Source: CAYSGL01 sp964520985
Lineage (GTDB): Bacteria > Pseudomonadota > Alphaproteobacteria > Micavibrionales > Micavibrionaceae
Assembly (NCBI GenBank): GCA_964520985.1
Contig: CAZFPB010000001.1
Location: forward strand, 62,001 to 126,000
Reading direction: 5' to 3'
Length of the DNA stretch: 64,000 nt
The notes under the pieces are model-generated. The model was not told where the DNA came from, made no database searches, and worked only from the letters and a program-made list of their open reading frames with translations. Position 1 is the first letter of the stretch, and each line of letters starts with the position of its first letter. Both the position numbers and the translations under genes were made by a program. Below, one piece after another: positions 26,691 through 35,015 of this stretch.

Positions 26691-27236
26691 ATGCGCGTTC
26701 GTTACTTATTAGTTGCCCTGCTTGCTGTATCCTTGAGCGCCTGCTCGAGCACGAAAGAGCAAGACGGTTCGGATCAAGCCCTGATTGATGGCGGCACCGG
26801 TATGGGTGTTGGCCAAGACGGCATGGGCGTTGATGGTTATGGCGCCGGCGGCGCGAACGGTGGTGCAGGCGGCGTTGGTGCCGGTACGCAAGCCGATCTG
26901 GTTGCCTCAGTTGGCGACCGCGTCTTCTTCGGTTACGACCAATATGACATCTCTGGCGAAGCCCGTGCAACGCTGGATCGTCAGGCTGCCTGGTTGAACC
27001 AGTACCCAAACACAAACATCACTGTTGAAGGCCACTCGGATGAGCGCGGTACCCGTGAATACAACCTGGCCCTTGGTGAGCGTCGTGCGTCTGCTGTGAA
27101 AAACTACCTGGCTTCCGCCGGTGTAGCTGCCACACGCATCAACACGATCAGCTACGGTAAAGAACAGCCAGCTGTTGTTGGTTCTGACTCAACCAGCTGG
27201 GCGCAAAACCGCCGCGGCGTAACACGCGTTGATTAA
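26691..27236 (+). CDS. pal: Peptidoglycan-associated lipoprotein Pal
   Basis: 181 residues. Lipobox LSACSS near residue 17-22, a glycine-rich linker (about 40-66), then an OmpA-like domain: RVFFGYDQYDISGEARATL, TVEGHSDERGTREYNLALGERRA and RINTISYGKEQPA. It binds diaminopimelate in the cell wall and partners TolB to constrict the outer membrane at division. AGGAGACC is an excellent ribosome site. TolQRAB, which usually precede it, are not here; the LpoA-like gene lies upstream and a 170-base gap probably holds its own promoter. Confidence 0.95.
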   Translation: MRVRYLLVALLAVSLSACSSTKEQDGSDQALIDGGTGMGVGQDGMGVDGYGAGGANGGAGGVGAGTQADLVASVGDRVFFGYDQYDISGEARATLDRQAAWLNQYPNTNITVEGHSDERGTREYNLALGERRASAVKNYLASAGVAATRINTISYGKEQPAVVGSDSTSWAQNRRGVTRVD

Positions 27237-27259
27237 TTGACGCAGCGCAGGCTTTTGCT

Positions 27260-28165
27260 ATGAGCTACAAGACTGCTTTATATGTTGTAATGGCCGGTGT
27301 GATCTTCGCACCGGCCTTTGCGCATGCCCAATCGAACGACATCATGAACCGTCTGAACCGGATGGAAAATGAAATACAGACACTGAACCGTGCACTCTAT
27401 CGTGGCGAAACGCCGCCCGTCCCAACATCACCGGTAATGGCGGGTCAGAATGACGAAACACTGGTGCGTATCCAGCAGATGGAAGCGGATTTACGCTCTC
27501 TGACGGGGCGCGTTGAACAGCAAACTTACGATATCGATCAGCTGAAACAGCAGATCGAAACCATGACATACCAGATGCAACAGGCACAGGTGCGTGAACC
27601 TACGCCTATGGTACCACAACCGCCAGAAAATCTGCGCCCTGATGAAATGGGCGCACAAGATACTGGGCTGACAGCGGATGAAGCTACTACTTCTGAGCCA
27701 GCGCCCGCACCAGAAGGTGAAGCGCCCCCGCAACCTAACCGTATGGGCATGCAAACCGCTACTCCCGAACTGCCGGACGGTTCCGATCCGACAGCACTCT
27801 ATGAAGCGTCTTATAATAAAATTCAGACCAGTAATTATGAGGCAGCAGAAAAAGGGTTCAGCGATTTCATCAAGCGCTACCCCGATCACAAGCTGACCGC
27901 CAATGCCTATTACTGGTTGGGCGAGAGCTATTATGCGCGCGGTCAGTTCGATAAAGCCACACGCACCTTTGCGCAAAGCTATCAGAAGTTCCCTAAAGGT
28001 CCAAAAGGTCCAGACAATCTGCTCAAACTTGGCTTGTCTTTATCGGCTGAAGGCAAAAAGAAAGATGCCTGTGTCGCGCTGACTCAATTGGGTAAGGAAT
28101 ACACAACCGCGGCGCCGGCGGTCATGGACTCCGCTGCGGCGGAACGTCAAAAGCTGGGCTGTTAA
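27260..28165 (+). CDS. cpoB: Cell-division coordinator CpoB (YbgF)
   Basis: 301 residues. Signal peptide ending AFAHAQ, an N-terminal trimerising coiled coil (about 28-115: IMNRLNRMENEIQTLNRAL and ADLRSLTGRVEQQTYDIDQL), a proline-rich linker, and C-terminal TPR repeats (about 175-300: LYEASYNKIQTSNYEAAEKG, YWLGESYYARGQFDKA). The partner of the Tol-Pal machine that links outer-membrane constriction to PBP1b-type synthesis. It follows pal at 23 bases. Confidence 0.92.
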   Translation: MSYKTALYVVMAGVIFAPAFAHAQSNDIMNRLNRMENEIQTLNRALYRGETPPVPTSPVMAGQNDETLVRIQQMEADLRSLTGRVEQQTYDIDQLKQQIETMTYQMQQAQVREPTPMVPQPPENLRPDEMGAQDTGLTADEATTSEPAPAPEGEAPPQPNRMGMQTATPELPDGSDPTALYEASYNKIQTSNYEAAEKGFSDFIKRYPDHKLTANAYYWLGESYYARGQFDKATRTFAQSYQKFPKGPKGPDNLLKLGLSLSAEGKKKDACVALTQLGKEYTTAAPAVMDSAAAERQKLGC

Positions 28166-28192
28166 GCGCCTTTTCATGCTATAAATATAAGC

Positions 28193-29170
28193 ATGAGCCT
28201 TTCCTATCATGATCTAGACCTTACTGATTTTTCTCAAGACACGGCAATCGCCGTCGGCGTCTCGGGCGGACCTGATTCCGTGGCGCTTGCGTGGCTGCTG
28301 AAAGACTGGGCTGCCGCCCATAACAAAACGCTTCATGTATTAACAGTCGATCATGGATTGCGGGCTGAGAGCGCGCAGGAAGCTTTGGGCGTGCAGGCCT
28401 TGGTCTCCCAATGGCCACAAACAATTCACCACACATTACAGTGGCAAGGCGACAAACCTGAGACGCGCCTTTTGGAAGAAGCCCGGCGCGTGCGCTATGC
28501 CCTCATGCAGAACTATTGCGCGACAAACAGCATCAATTGTCTTTTCCTGGCGCATCATCAGGATGATCAGGCGGAAACTTTTTTACTGCGGCTTGCCAAA
28601 GGCAGCGGAGTGGATGGATTGGCGGCAATGCAGCGCGTGCAGGCGCTGGGTGCCTTTCAACTAATCCGCCCTTTGTTGTCTGTGCCGAAAGACGCTTTGA
28701 TTGATGTATGTGTTGCACATGGCCTGACATATGTCTGCGATCCAACCAATGAAAAGATAGAATATGCCCGTCCGCGTCTGCGCGCTGCGTACAGCGTGCT
28801 GGCAGAAGAAGGACTGACAACCAAACGCCTTGCGACAACTGCCATGCGCATGGGCCGCGCGCGCCTTGCGTTTGAAACCATCACGGCGCAGGCCATGGTC
28901 GTTTGCGTAGAGCAGCAAACAGAAAGAAGCATGGCTTTCAGCCTAGAAACTTTGCGCGCCTATCCTGAAGAAATTGTTTTACGCGTGATGCAGCGCGCGA
29001 TCGAGAAGGTCAGCGCGTTATCGCATTCCTATCCGCCGCGTCTTGAAAAGGTAGAAACGCTCACCAAAGATATTTACGAGGGCCGTCTTACTACAACGAC
29101 GACGCTGGCTGGATGCTTGTTTGTGCCTGATCAGAAGAATGGGTTATTATGGGTCAAGCGAGAGTCATGA
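28193..29170 (+). CDS. tilS: tRNA(Ile)-lysidine synthase TilS
   Basis: 325 residues. The N-type ATP pyrophosphatase loop is VSGGPDSVALAWLL; LTVDHGLRAESAQEA, EEARRVRYALM and LAHHQDDQAETFLLRLAKGSGVDGLAAM are the TilS signatures. It adds lysine to C34 of the CAU-anticodon tRNA to read AUA. The C-terminal domain is short. Third gene of the pal-cpoB-tilS-ftsH order common in alphaproteobacteria; its stop overlaps the next start as ATGA. Confidence 0.94.
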   Translation: MSLSYHDLDLTDFSQDTAIAVGVSGGPDSVALAWLLKDWAAAHNKTLHVLTVDHGLRAESAQEALGVQALVSQWPQTIHHTLQWQGDKPETRLLEEARRVRYALMQNYCATNSINCLFLAHHQDDQAETFLLRLAKGSGVDGLAAMQRVQALGAFQLIRPLLSVPKDALIDVCVAHGLTYVCDPTNEKIEYARPRLRAAYSVLAEEGLTTKRLATTAMRMGRARLAFETITAQAMVVCVEQQTERSMAFSLETLRAYPEEIVLRVMQRAIEKVSALSHSYPPRLEKVETLTKDIYEGRLTTTTTLAGCLFVPDQKNGLLWVKRES

Positions 29171-29724
29171 AGCATATTGTTTTGATCTTTATGGGGCTTT
29201 TGTTTATTTCACCGGCGCATGCACAGCAGCGGGTGACGGATCCTATGCGCGGTTTGATATGGGGATTACCTATCGAAGCCGTTAAGGAGTTTGAACTTGC
29301 GACCCCAATTGGCGAGGAAAACGGCATCCTTATTTACACCAGTAAAATGTTGCCGGATATCAATAATGAATGGTTTGATACCTATATCGAGTATCATTTT
29401 ACGCAGAACAAGCTGGATAGCATCCGCTACGATGTGCCGGTCGATGAAGGTAATCCCGGATCAGCGATGGACGACGTGCTGACGCTGCAATCCTGGCTGG
29501 ATAAATCGTTTGGTTTGACCAGTCAGCCAGTTTTTCAATTCCGCTATCGCCACATTCAGGATGATCCCGCAAGTTGGGGATGGGCGATTTATCGCGGCGA
29601 TGGATCGGTGACGATAAACTGGGATGCGCCACAAACCAAAAGCGTTCTGTCATTAGCCGGTAAAGACTATAGGCCGCGTCTAACGATCTCGCTGACACCG
29701 GCGAAAACGCCCGCTCAACCTTGA
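29167..29724 (+). CDS. Secreted hypothetical protein between tilS and ftsH
   Basis: 185 residues from the ATG at 29167, which overlaps the tilS stop. A signal peptide ends LLFISPAHAQ (about residue 20). The mature protein starts with a RGLIWGLPIEAVKEFE segment that resembles the start of secreted proteins measuring calcium or peptidoglycan contexts, but I do not recognise a domain. No cysteine in the mature part; a periplasmic location is the safe inference. Position inside a tight cell-envelope operon suggests an envelope role. Confidence 0.75.
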   Translation: MKHIVLIFMGLLFISPAHAQQRVTDPMRGLIWGLPIEAVKEFELATPIGEENGILIYTSKMLPDINNEWFDTYIEYHFTQNKLDSIRYDVPVDEGNPGSAMDDVLTLQSWLDKSFGLTSQPVFQFRYRHIQDDPASWGWAIYRGDGSVTINWDAPQTKSVLSLAGKDYRPRLTISLTPAKTPAQP

Positions 29725-29833
29725 TTTTCCGTGGGTCTTGTCCATATTAAACCAATAATAAACTGGCGGTTTCTTTGGACAGACACGCTCCAATCCGCTA
29801 GGCTAAAAGCCATATAAACAAAGGATATGACAC

Positions 29834-31774
29834 GTGAATAACGGAATGGGACGCAATTTATTATTCTGGCTGGCGATTGGCCTGACTCTGGCTTTTGTCT
29901 TCAACGTATTCCAGGGAAACCGCGCTACGCCAAAAGCTGCGGGTGACAGTGTCGCATACAGCGATTTTATGGCCGATGCTAAATCGGGTCGCATTTCTGA
30001 CGTGACGATTAAAGGTCAGCAGATTACGGGCCATTACACCGGAAATGGCAATGCGTTCCGCACCATGCTGCCTGTGGGTGACAACGTTGTCGAGCGGATG
30101 GAAGGGTCTGGCGTTCAGATTAATGTCGAACCGGAAGATCCGGAAAAAGTCAGCGCGCTTTCTGTGCTGTTATCATGGTTCCCGATGCTACTGCTGATTG
30201 GCGTGTGGATTTTCTTCATGCGCCAGATGCAGGGCAAGGGCGGTGCTGGCGGCGCAATGGGGTTTGGTAAAAGTCGCGCCAAGCTGCTGACCGAAAAGCA
30301 TGGCCGTATCACGTTTGATGATGTTGCCGGGATTGAAGAAGCGAAAAGCGAATTGGAAGAAATTGTTGAATTTCTGAAAGATCCGCAAAAATTCCAGCGT
30401 CTCGGCGGTAAAATTCCCAAAGGTGCATTACTGGTTGGCCCACCGGGTACGGGTAAAACGCTGACCGCGCGCGCGGTTGCCGGCGAAGCCAACGTGCCGT
30501 TCTTCACCATTTCCGGTTCGGACTTTGTTGAAATGTTTGTCGGCGTGGGCGCCAGCCGCGTACGCGACATGTTTGAGCAGGGCAAGAAGAATGCACCGTG
30601 CATTATTTTCATCGACGAAATCGATGCGGTCGGTCGCCACCGTGGCGCCGGTCTTGGCGGCGGGAATGATGAGCGCGAGCAAACCCTCAACCAGTTGCTG
30701 GTCGAGATGGATGGCTTTGAGGCAACCGAAGGCGTGATCCTGATTGCTGCGACCAACCGTCCGGATGTTCTGGATCCAGCTTTGTTGCGCCCGGGACGCT
30801 TCGATCGCCAGATCGTTGTGCCGTTGCCAGATGTCAAAGGCCGCGAGAAGATCCTCGAAGTGCACATGAAGAAGGTGCCATTGGCGAATAATGTTCAGCC
30901 TTCGGTAATTGCGCGCGGTACGCCGGGTTTCTCCGGCGCTGATCTTGCCAATCTGGTGAATGAGGCGGCGCTGCTTGCGGCCCGCCGTAACAAGCGTGTT
31001 GTTGGTCATCAAGAATTTGAGGATGCCAAAGACAAGGTCATGATGGGCTCCGAGCGCAAATCCATGGTCATGACCGAGAACGAAAAGAAACTGACCGCCT
31101 ACCATGAAGCAGGGCACGCCGTTATCGCGGTGCATGAAGTGGAATCCGATCCCATTCATAAGGCAACGATCATACCGCGCGGCCGTGCGCTGGGTATGGT
31201 GATGCGTTTGCCGGAAGGTGATCGTATTTCCATGTCGCGCGCCAAGCTGAAAGCCGACCTTGCGGTTGCCATGGGCGGCCGTATCGCGGAAGAGCTGATC
31301 TTCGGCGCGGATAAAGTCACAACAGGTGCCTCATCCGACATTCGTATGGCAACCGACATTGCCCGTCGCATGGTGACGGAGTGGGGTATGTCTGACAAAC
31401 TAGGCCCACTGCGCTACAGCGCCGATCAGGAAGAAGTATTTCTGGGACATTCTGTCGCACAATCCAAAAACATGTCCGACAATACGGCGTCGCTGGTTGA
31501 TAGTGAAATACGCCTGATTGTAGAAACCGCTTATGCACGGGCGCGCCAGTTGTTAACTGATCACATGGATCATCTGCATCTGGTGGCAAAAGCCTTGCTC
31601 GAATATGAAATGCTGACCGGGGATGAAATTCGCGGCCTTCTGCGCGGGGAGCCGATTATCCGTGATGAGCCATCCGTGCCAACCGGTGGTCCGCGATCTT
31701 CTGTACCCAAATCGGGGGGCATCGACATCGGCCCTAATCCTGATGGACCTGATGTGACGCCCCACGGAGTTTAA
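29834..31774 (+). CDS. ftsH: ATP-dependent zinc metalloprotease FtsH
   Basis: 646 residues from a GTG start. Two transmembrane segments (about 8-26 and 108-128) flank a periplasmic domain. The AAA module has Walker A GPPGTGKT (202-209), Walker B IIFIDEIDAVGRHRG and the second region of homology TNRPDVLDPALLRPGRFDRQ; the protease has HEAGH at about 424-428. It degrades membrane proteins and regulators such as sigma-32 and LpxC. A strong terminator follows. Confidence 0.97.
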   Translation: MNNGMGRNLLFWLAIGLTLAFVFNVFQGNRATPKAAGDSVAYSDFMADAKSGRISDVTIKGQQITGHYTGNGNAFRTMLPVGDNVVERMEGSGVQINVEPEDPEKVSALSVLLSWFPMLLLIGVWIFFMRQMQGKGGAGGAMGFGKSRAKLLTEKHGRITFDDVAGIEEAKSELEEIVEFLKDPQKFQRLGGKIPKGALLVGPPGTGKTLTARAVAGEANVPFFTISGSDFVEMFVGVGASRVRDMFEQGKKNAPCIIFIDEIDAVGRHRGAGLGGGNDEREQTLNQLLVEMDGFEATEGVILIAATNRPDVLDPALLRPGRFDRQIVVPLPDVKGREKILEVHMKKVPLANNVQPSVIARGTPGFSGADLANLVNEAALLAARRNKRVVGHQEFEDAKDKVMMGSERKSMVMTENEKKLTAYHEAGHAVIAVHEVESDPIHKATIIPRGRALGMVMRLPEGDRISMSRAKLKADLAVAMGGRIAEELIFGADKVTTGASSDIRMATDIARRMVTEWGMSDKLGPLRYSADQEEVFLGHSVAQSKNMSDNTASLVDSEIRLIVETAYARARQLLTDHMDHLHLVAKALLEYEMLTGDEIRGLLRGEPIIRDEPSVPTGGPRSSVPKSGGIDIGPNPDGPDVTPHGV

Positions 31775-31785
31775 GATAATAAAAA

Positions 31786-31808
31786 GCGGGCTTCGGCCCG
31801 TTTTTTTT
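31786..31808 (+). terminator. Intrinsic terminator after ftsH
   Basis: CGGGC (31787-31791) and GCCCG (31796-31800) around the tetraloop TTCG, followed by eight T. The poly-T overlaps the 3' end of the convergent small ORF. Confidence 0.92.
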
Positions 31809-31998
31809 AGCGTTTAAATACACGCTGACGCTGAGACTCATAATCTGGCCAGAGCCTTTTCGGAGGCAATATCTCTCCCTCAAGCGGACGATCGAGTAAC
31901 GGAAGGGGAACAGCTTCCGTATGTTGCATAGGGGCGTCGGCTGCTACGTCATTATAGGCTTCTTGCGCCCGTATTATATCAAGTGTGGTTGGTTTCAT
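31807..31998 (-). CDS. Small hypothetical protein
   Basis: 63 residues, MKPTTLDIIRAQEAYND at the start and PPKRLWPDYESQRQR near the end; acidic in the middle and proline-rich. No signal peptide or membrane segment, no recognised domain and no clear ribosome site upstream. The reading frame ends inside the ftsH terminator. It is a possible real gene downstream of the small RNA units on the same strand; I am not confident. Confidence 0.4.
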   Translation of the reverse strand: MKPTTLDIIRAQEAYNDVAADAPMQHTEAVPLPLLDRPLEGEILPPKRLWPDYESQRQRVFKR

Positions 31999-32034
31999 GA
32001 CAAAACAATAAAATAACTATAACATTATGTCAAT

Positions 32035-32160
32035 AAAAAGCGGAACGTGGAGGGTGACACGTTCCGCTTTCCTGATTTCAACCTGTCATTGGTAACGGTT
32101 TGGAGACGGGAGGCGAGGCGGAGGGTAACGCCCCGTGAACCCTCCCGGCAGGTTGTTTGT
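32035..32160 (-). ncRNA. Candidate small RNA with two ACCCUC hairpin loops
   Basis: Read on the minus strand, outer arms AACCTG and CAGGTT (32154-32149 and 32085-32080) enclose CGGGAGG/CCTCCCG (32147-32141 and 32113-32107) and an apical hairpin GGCG-loop-CGCC whose eight-base loop is TTACCCTC. It is followed by a perfect 13-base-pair terminator stem (32070-32058 with 32049-32037), loop TCACCCTC, and a T-run. Both loops show ACCCTC, complementary to Shine-Dalgarno sequence. The T-run on this strand sets the orientation. A TATACT box lies upstream near 32186-32191 with a weak -35. Conservation is untested. Confidence 0.5.
32037..32070 (-). terminator. Terminator hairpin of the candidate small RNA
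   Basis: Perfect 13-base-pair stem with an eight-base loop; on the minus strand it runs into TTTTTATT, whereas the plus-strand side lacks a U-tract of comparable length. Confidence 0.75.
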
Positions 32161-32303
32161 TAAACGTGCAATTCTTTTTAAAGTATAGATTAAGTATAAA
32201 ATGCAATTTCACTGAATAGAGCGCACCTTGCAGGCAGGCAGAAGGGGTGTAAGAAGCCTTCTTCAGGTGACTTGCTGGCTATGCTCGCTCAAATATTGGG
32301 TGT

Positions 32304-32339
32304 AAAAAAGGCTCCTAAATCCTTTGCGGATCCGGAACC
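32304..32339 (-). terminator. Terminator overlapping a 17-codon ORF
   Basis: On the minus strand GGTTCC pairs with GGAGCC (one G-U) and the inner ATCC with GGAT around GCAAA; six T follow directly. The stop codon of the 17-codon ORF lies inside the stem, so a ribosome on the ORF would cover the hairpin. Confidence 0.7.
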
Positions 32340-32368
32340 TCCTTATAGATTTTCTTTTGGTCTCTCAT
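32315..32368 (-). CDS. 17-codon ORF, possible leader peptide
   Basis: ATG at 32368 with AGGGAGA seven bases upstream, encoding MRDQKKIYKEVPDPQRI and ending in TAG. It is preceded by a good promoter (TTGACG, 17 bases, TATTAA) and its end overlaps an intrinsic terminator, the layout of a leader peptide or a very small mRNA. No run of one amino acid typical of biosynthetic attenuators; three lysines and two prolines are the only bias. Coding status is uncertain. Confidence 0.35.
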   Translation of the reverse strand: MRDQKKIYKEVPDPQRI

Positions 32369-32453
32369 ATCTAGTCTCCCTGTAAAACTCGCTTTTCAAG
32401 TGTTCCCTAGTCTTGTGCGGGCACTTGCACGGTTTTTTATTATTTATAGTTTA

Positions 32454-32482
32454 TTAATACATGAACTGTAGTTGAGCGTCAA
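32454..32482 (-). promoter_or_regulatory. Candidate sigma-70 promoter for the small minus-strand unit
   Basis: TTGACG (32482-32477) and TATTAA (32459-32454) with exactly 17 bases between. Transcription would begin near 32447 and give an RNA of roughly 140 bases ending at 32304. It lies about 85 bases upstream of the glmM start, pointing away from glmM. Confidence 0.5.
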
Positions 32483-32567
32483 CATAAATCGACATCTGAT
32501 ATGTTTATTTTGCATAGGTCTGATTTCATTGCATCTTTTCAAGGGTTTCTGCATAGTCATGCGCACC

Positions 32568-33932
32568 ATGACACGTAAATATTTCGGCACTGACGGTATT
32601 CGCGGCGAAGCGAATCAATTCCCCATGACAGCGGATATGGCACTGAAAGTCGCCATGGCAACTGCGCATGTTTTGCGCACCGCGCAAGGTTCAAGCGGCG
32701 CGCAGGATCGCGTCATTATCGGCAAAGATACGCGCCTGTCCGGGTATATGCTGGAGCAGGCGATGGCAGCGGGGTTCGTAGCCATGGGCATGGAAGTTAT
32801 CCTGACCGGCCCCGTGCCGACACCAGCGGTAGCGATGCTGACAAAATCATTGCGCGCCGATGCAGGCGTGATGATTTCCGCCTCGCACAATCCGTATCAG
32901 GATAACGGTATTAAAATATTTGGCGGCGACGGGTTTAAACTCTCGGATGATATCGAGCATGAGATTGAAGCGCTGATGGATCGCGCCGACATTCACAGCA
33001 TTCTGCCGCCAGCGGACGCTATTGGCAAAGCACGCCGTCTTGAAGATGCGGATGGTCGCTATTCCGAGTTTTTGAAAAACGCATTTCCCAAAGGCGAAAC
33101 GCTCAAGGGCCTTAAAATCGTCGTCGATTGCGCGCATGGCGCGGCGTATCGCGTGGCACCGAAACTGCTCTGGGAGCTGGAAGCCGATGTGCATGCCATC
33201 GGCAATGCGCCGGATGGCAAAAATATCAATAAAGACTGCGGTGCAACGGATACACGCGCATTGCAGGAGAAAGTGGTTGCCGATGGCGCTGATATTGGCC
33301 TGGCCTTCGATGGGGACGCTGATCGCCTGATTGTGGTCGATGAATTCGGCCATAAAGTTGATGGTGACCAGATCATGGCGTTGCTCGCCATGACGATGAA
33401 GCAAGCGGGCACGTTGGCGAATAATACCGTCGTGGCAACCGTCATGTCGAATCTCGGTTTTGAAAACTTCCTGAAAGCGCATGACGTTACGCTGGTGCGC
33501 GCCGCCGTCGGCGATCGCTATGTGATGGAAGCGATGCGCGCAGGCGGCTTCAATCTGGGCGGCGAGCAATCAGGCCACACGATTTTATCCGACATAGGCA
33601 CAACGGGCGATGGCCTTCTGACGGCGTTGCAGGTTCTGGCGGCGGTCAAACAATCCGGTAAAAAAGTGAGCGAGCTATGCCATCTTTTTGATCCGATGCC
33701 TCAAATTTTGAAAAACGTGCGTTATGCCAGCGGCCACAGCCCGCTGGATAATGCTGCTGTGAAAGAAGCGATCGCGCTCGCCGAAAAAACGCTGGCCAAT
33801 AAAGGCCGCCTACTGATCCGCAAAAGCGGCACGGAACCGTTGATCCGAGTTATGGCGGAAGGCGGCGATCTGAAAGAAGTTGAACAAGTGGTCGATAGCG
33901 TCTGCGCCATCATCACAAAGGCGGCGTCATGA
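32568..33932 (+). CDS. glmM: Phosphoglucosamine mutase GlmM
   Basis: 454 residues from MTRKYFGTDGIRG, the standard family start (an ATG three codons upstream at 32559 is an alternative; the frame is open from 32472). The active phosphoserine lies in VMISASHNPYQDNGIK, the metal loop in AFDGDADRLI and the sugar-phosphate loops in GGEQSGH and IRKSGTEPLIRVM. It converts glucosamine-6-P to glucosamine-1-P for peptidoglycan and LPS. hisZ follows with a four-base overlap. Confidence 0.95.
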   Translation: MTRKYFGTDGIRGEANQFPMTADMALKVAMATAHVLRTAQGSSGAQDRVIIGKDTRLSGYMLEQAMAAGFVAMGMEVILTGPVPTPAVAMLTKSLRADAGVMISASHNPYQDNGIKIFGGDGFKLSDDIEHEIEALMDRADIHSILPPADAIGKARRLEDADGRYSEFLKNAFPKGETLKGLKIVVDCAHGAAYRVAPKLLWELEADVHAIGNAPDGKNINKDCGATDTRALQEKVVADGADIGLAFDGDADRLIVVDEFGHKVDGDQIMALLAMTMKQAGTLANNTVVATVMSNLGFENFLKAHDVTLVRAAVGDRYVMEAMRAGGFNLGGEQSGHTILSDIGTTGDGLLTALQVLAAVKQSGKKVSELCHLFDPMPQILKNVRYASGHSPLDNAAVKEAIALAEKTLANKGRLLIRKSGTEPLIRVMAEGGDLKEVEQVVDSVCAIITKAAS

Positions 33933-34987
33933 GCGACAGCGTCTCTCTACTACCCAACGGATTGGGTGATTTACTCGCGCCGCAAGCCGCGCATGAAGCG
34001 CACCTGATTGATCAATTCATGCAAACCTTCGCCAAGTTTGGGTATGCGCGCGTAAAGCCGCCGCTGGTGGAATTCGAAGAGAGCCTGTTTGCACCTGGGC
34101 CGGGGCAAGCGCTTAGCCGCAATACCTTCCGCCTCATGGACCCTGTCTCACAACGCATGATGGGCGTGCGCGCTGATACGACCGCTCAGATAGCCCGCAT
34201 TGCAGGATCACGTTTAAGCAAAGAGCCGCGTCCCTTGCGTTTGTCGTATGCCGCCGATGTGTTGCGTGTTAAAGCCACGCAGTTGCGCCCGGAGCGTCAG
34301 TTCTGTCAGGTCGGCTGCGAATTGCTGGGTGCGGGTAGCGTGCGCGATGATGTCGAATCCCTGCTGATTGCTCTTTTGGCTTTGTCCAAAAGCGGCATTC
34401 CTCATCTTTCGGCGGACCTTACCGTGCCAACCTTGCTTCCGCATCTCTATGCAGAGCTAAAAACACCGGACGAGGCGCAAAGAAACATCGCCGTGCATTT
34501 GGAAAAACGCGATCATGATGCGTTGATGAAACTACAAGATAAAGCGGCGCACGTGATCGCGCAAATTATGGAGCATATGGGCCCAGCTGATGAAGTGCTT
34601 CCAAAACTTGCAGCGCTTGAATTGCCAGGCAAAGCGGGGGCGGATATCGCTTTACTGCAATCTGCGGCGAGTGATCTGAAAGAGGCAATGACAATATATG
34701 CTCTGGGCGCTGTTGCGCTCACGATTGATCCTCTGGAAACGCGCGGTTTTGAATATCAGACAGGTGTGAGCTTCACATTGTTTGCGAAAGGCGCGCGCGG
34801 TGAGCTGGGCCGTGGTGGTCGCTATGACGCCGGTAGCGAAAGCGCGACAGGGTTTACTTTCTACATGGATACAATTTTGCGCGCAGCGCCTGCCGCTGCT
34901 GTGTCTAAATTAAAAACAGTTTCATCAGATACGTCGTGGAAAGAGATCGAGAAACTACAAGGGACATCTGCCGTTCAAAGACGTTAA
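33929..34987 (+). CDS. hisZ: ATP phosphoribosyltransferase regulatory subunit HisZ
   Basis: 352 residues of class II aminoacyl-tRNA synthetase fold without tRNA-synthetase function: LLPNGLGDLLAPQAAHE, then RLMDPVSQRMMGVRADTTAQIARIA and GARGELGRGGRYD. HisZ forms the hetero-octameric first enzyme of histidine synthesis with the short form of HisG, which is not in the window. Its ATG overlaps the glmM stop. In many alphaproteobacteria purA follows directly; here another gene is inserted between them. Confidence 0.9.
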   Translation: MSDSVSLLPNGLGDLLAPQAAHEAHLIDQFMQTFAKFGYARVKPPLVEFEESLFAPGPGQALSRNTFRLMDPVSQRMMGVRADTTAQIARIAGSRLSKEPRPLRLSYAADVLRVKATQLRPERQFCQVGCELLGAGSVRDDVESLLIALLALSKSGIPHLSADLTVPTLLPHLYAELKTPDEAQRNIAVHLEKRDHDALMKLQDKAAHVIAQIMEHMGPADEVLPKLAALELPGKAGADIALLQSAASDLKEAMTIYALGAVALTIDPLETRGFEYQTGVSFTLFAKGARGELGRGGRYDAGSESATGFTFYMDTILRAAPAAAVSKLKTVSSDTSWKEIEKLQGTSAVQRR

Positions 34988-35015
34988 TCAAGTGCTTGTG
35001 TAAGGAGTAATTTTT

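Larger units (their letters stand above)
31999..32567. other. Long intergenic stretch with two minus-strand small transcription units
   Basis: The only stretch over 300 bases without a normal gene. From right to left on the minus strand it holds a sigma-70-like promoter (32454-32482), a 17-codon ORF (32315-32368) overlapping an intrinsic terminator (32304-32339), then about 145 bases of mixed sequence that includes a 13-base palindrome (AAGAAGCCTTCTT near 32250), and a structured RNA with its own terminator (32035-32160). The glmM promoter must lie in the last 100 bases on the plus strand. No tRNA, tmRNA or RNase P core motifs were found. Confidence 0.7.

Noticed and set aside
30428..31159. 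243-codon minus-strand frame inside ftsH
   Set aside because: Antisense shadow of the AAA and protease domains of FtsH.
32035..32160. tmRNA, RNase P RNA or 4.5S RNA as identity of the structured intergenic RNA
   Set aside because: No tag peptide, no tRNA-like TTCGAA arm, no GAGGAAAGTCCGGGC core and no GGAAGGA-AGCA SRP core could be found on either strand.
32405..32438. Plus-strand terminator before glmM
   Set aside because: A four-base-pair stem with six T; too weak, and there is no plus-strand gene ahead of it.
32472..32567. Upstream extension of glmM (32 extra codons)
   Set aside because: The extension is hydrophobic and cysteine-rich, not in the family; MTRKYFGTDG is the standard N-terminus.
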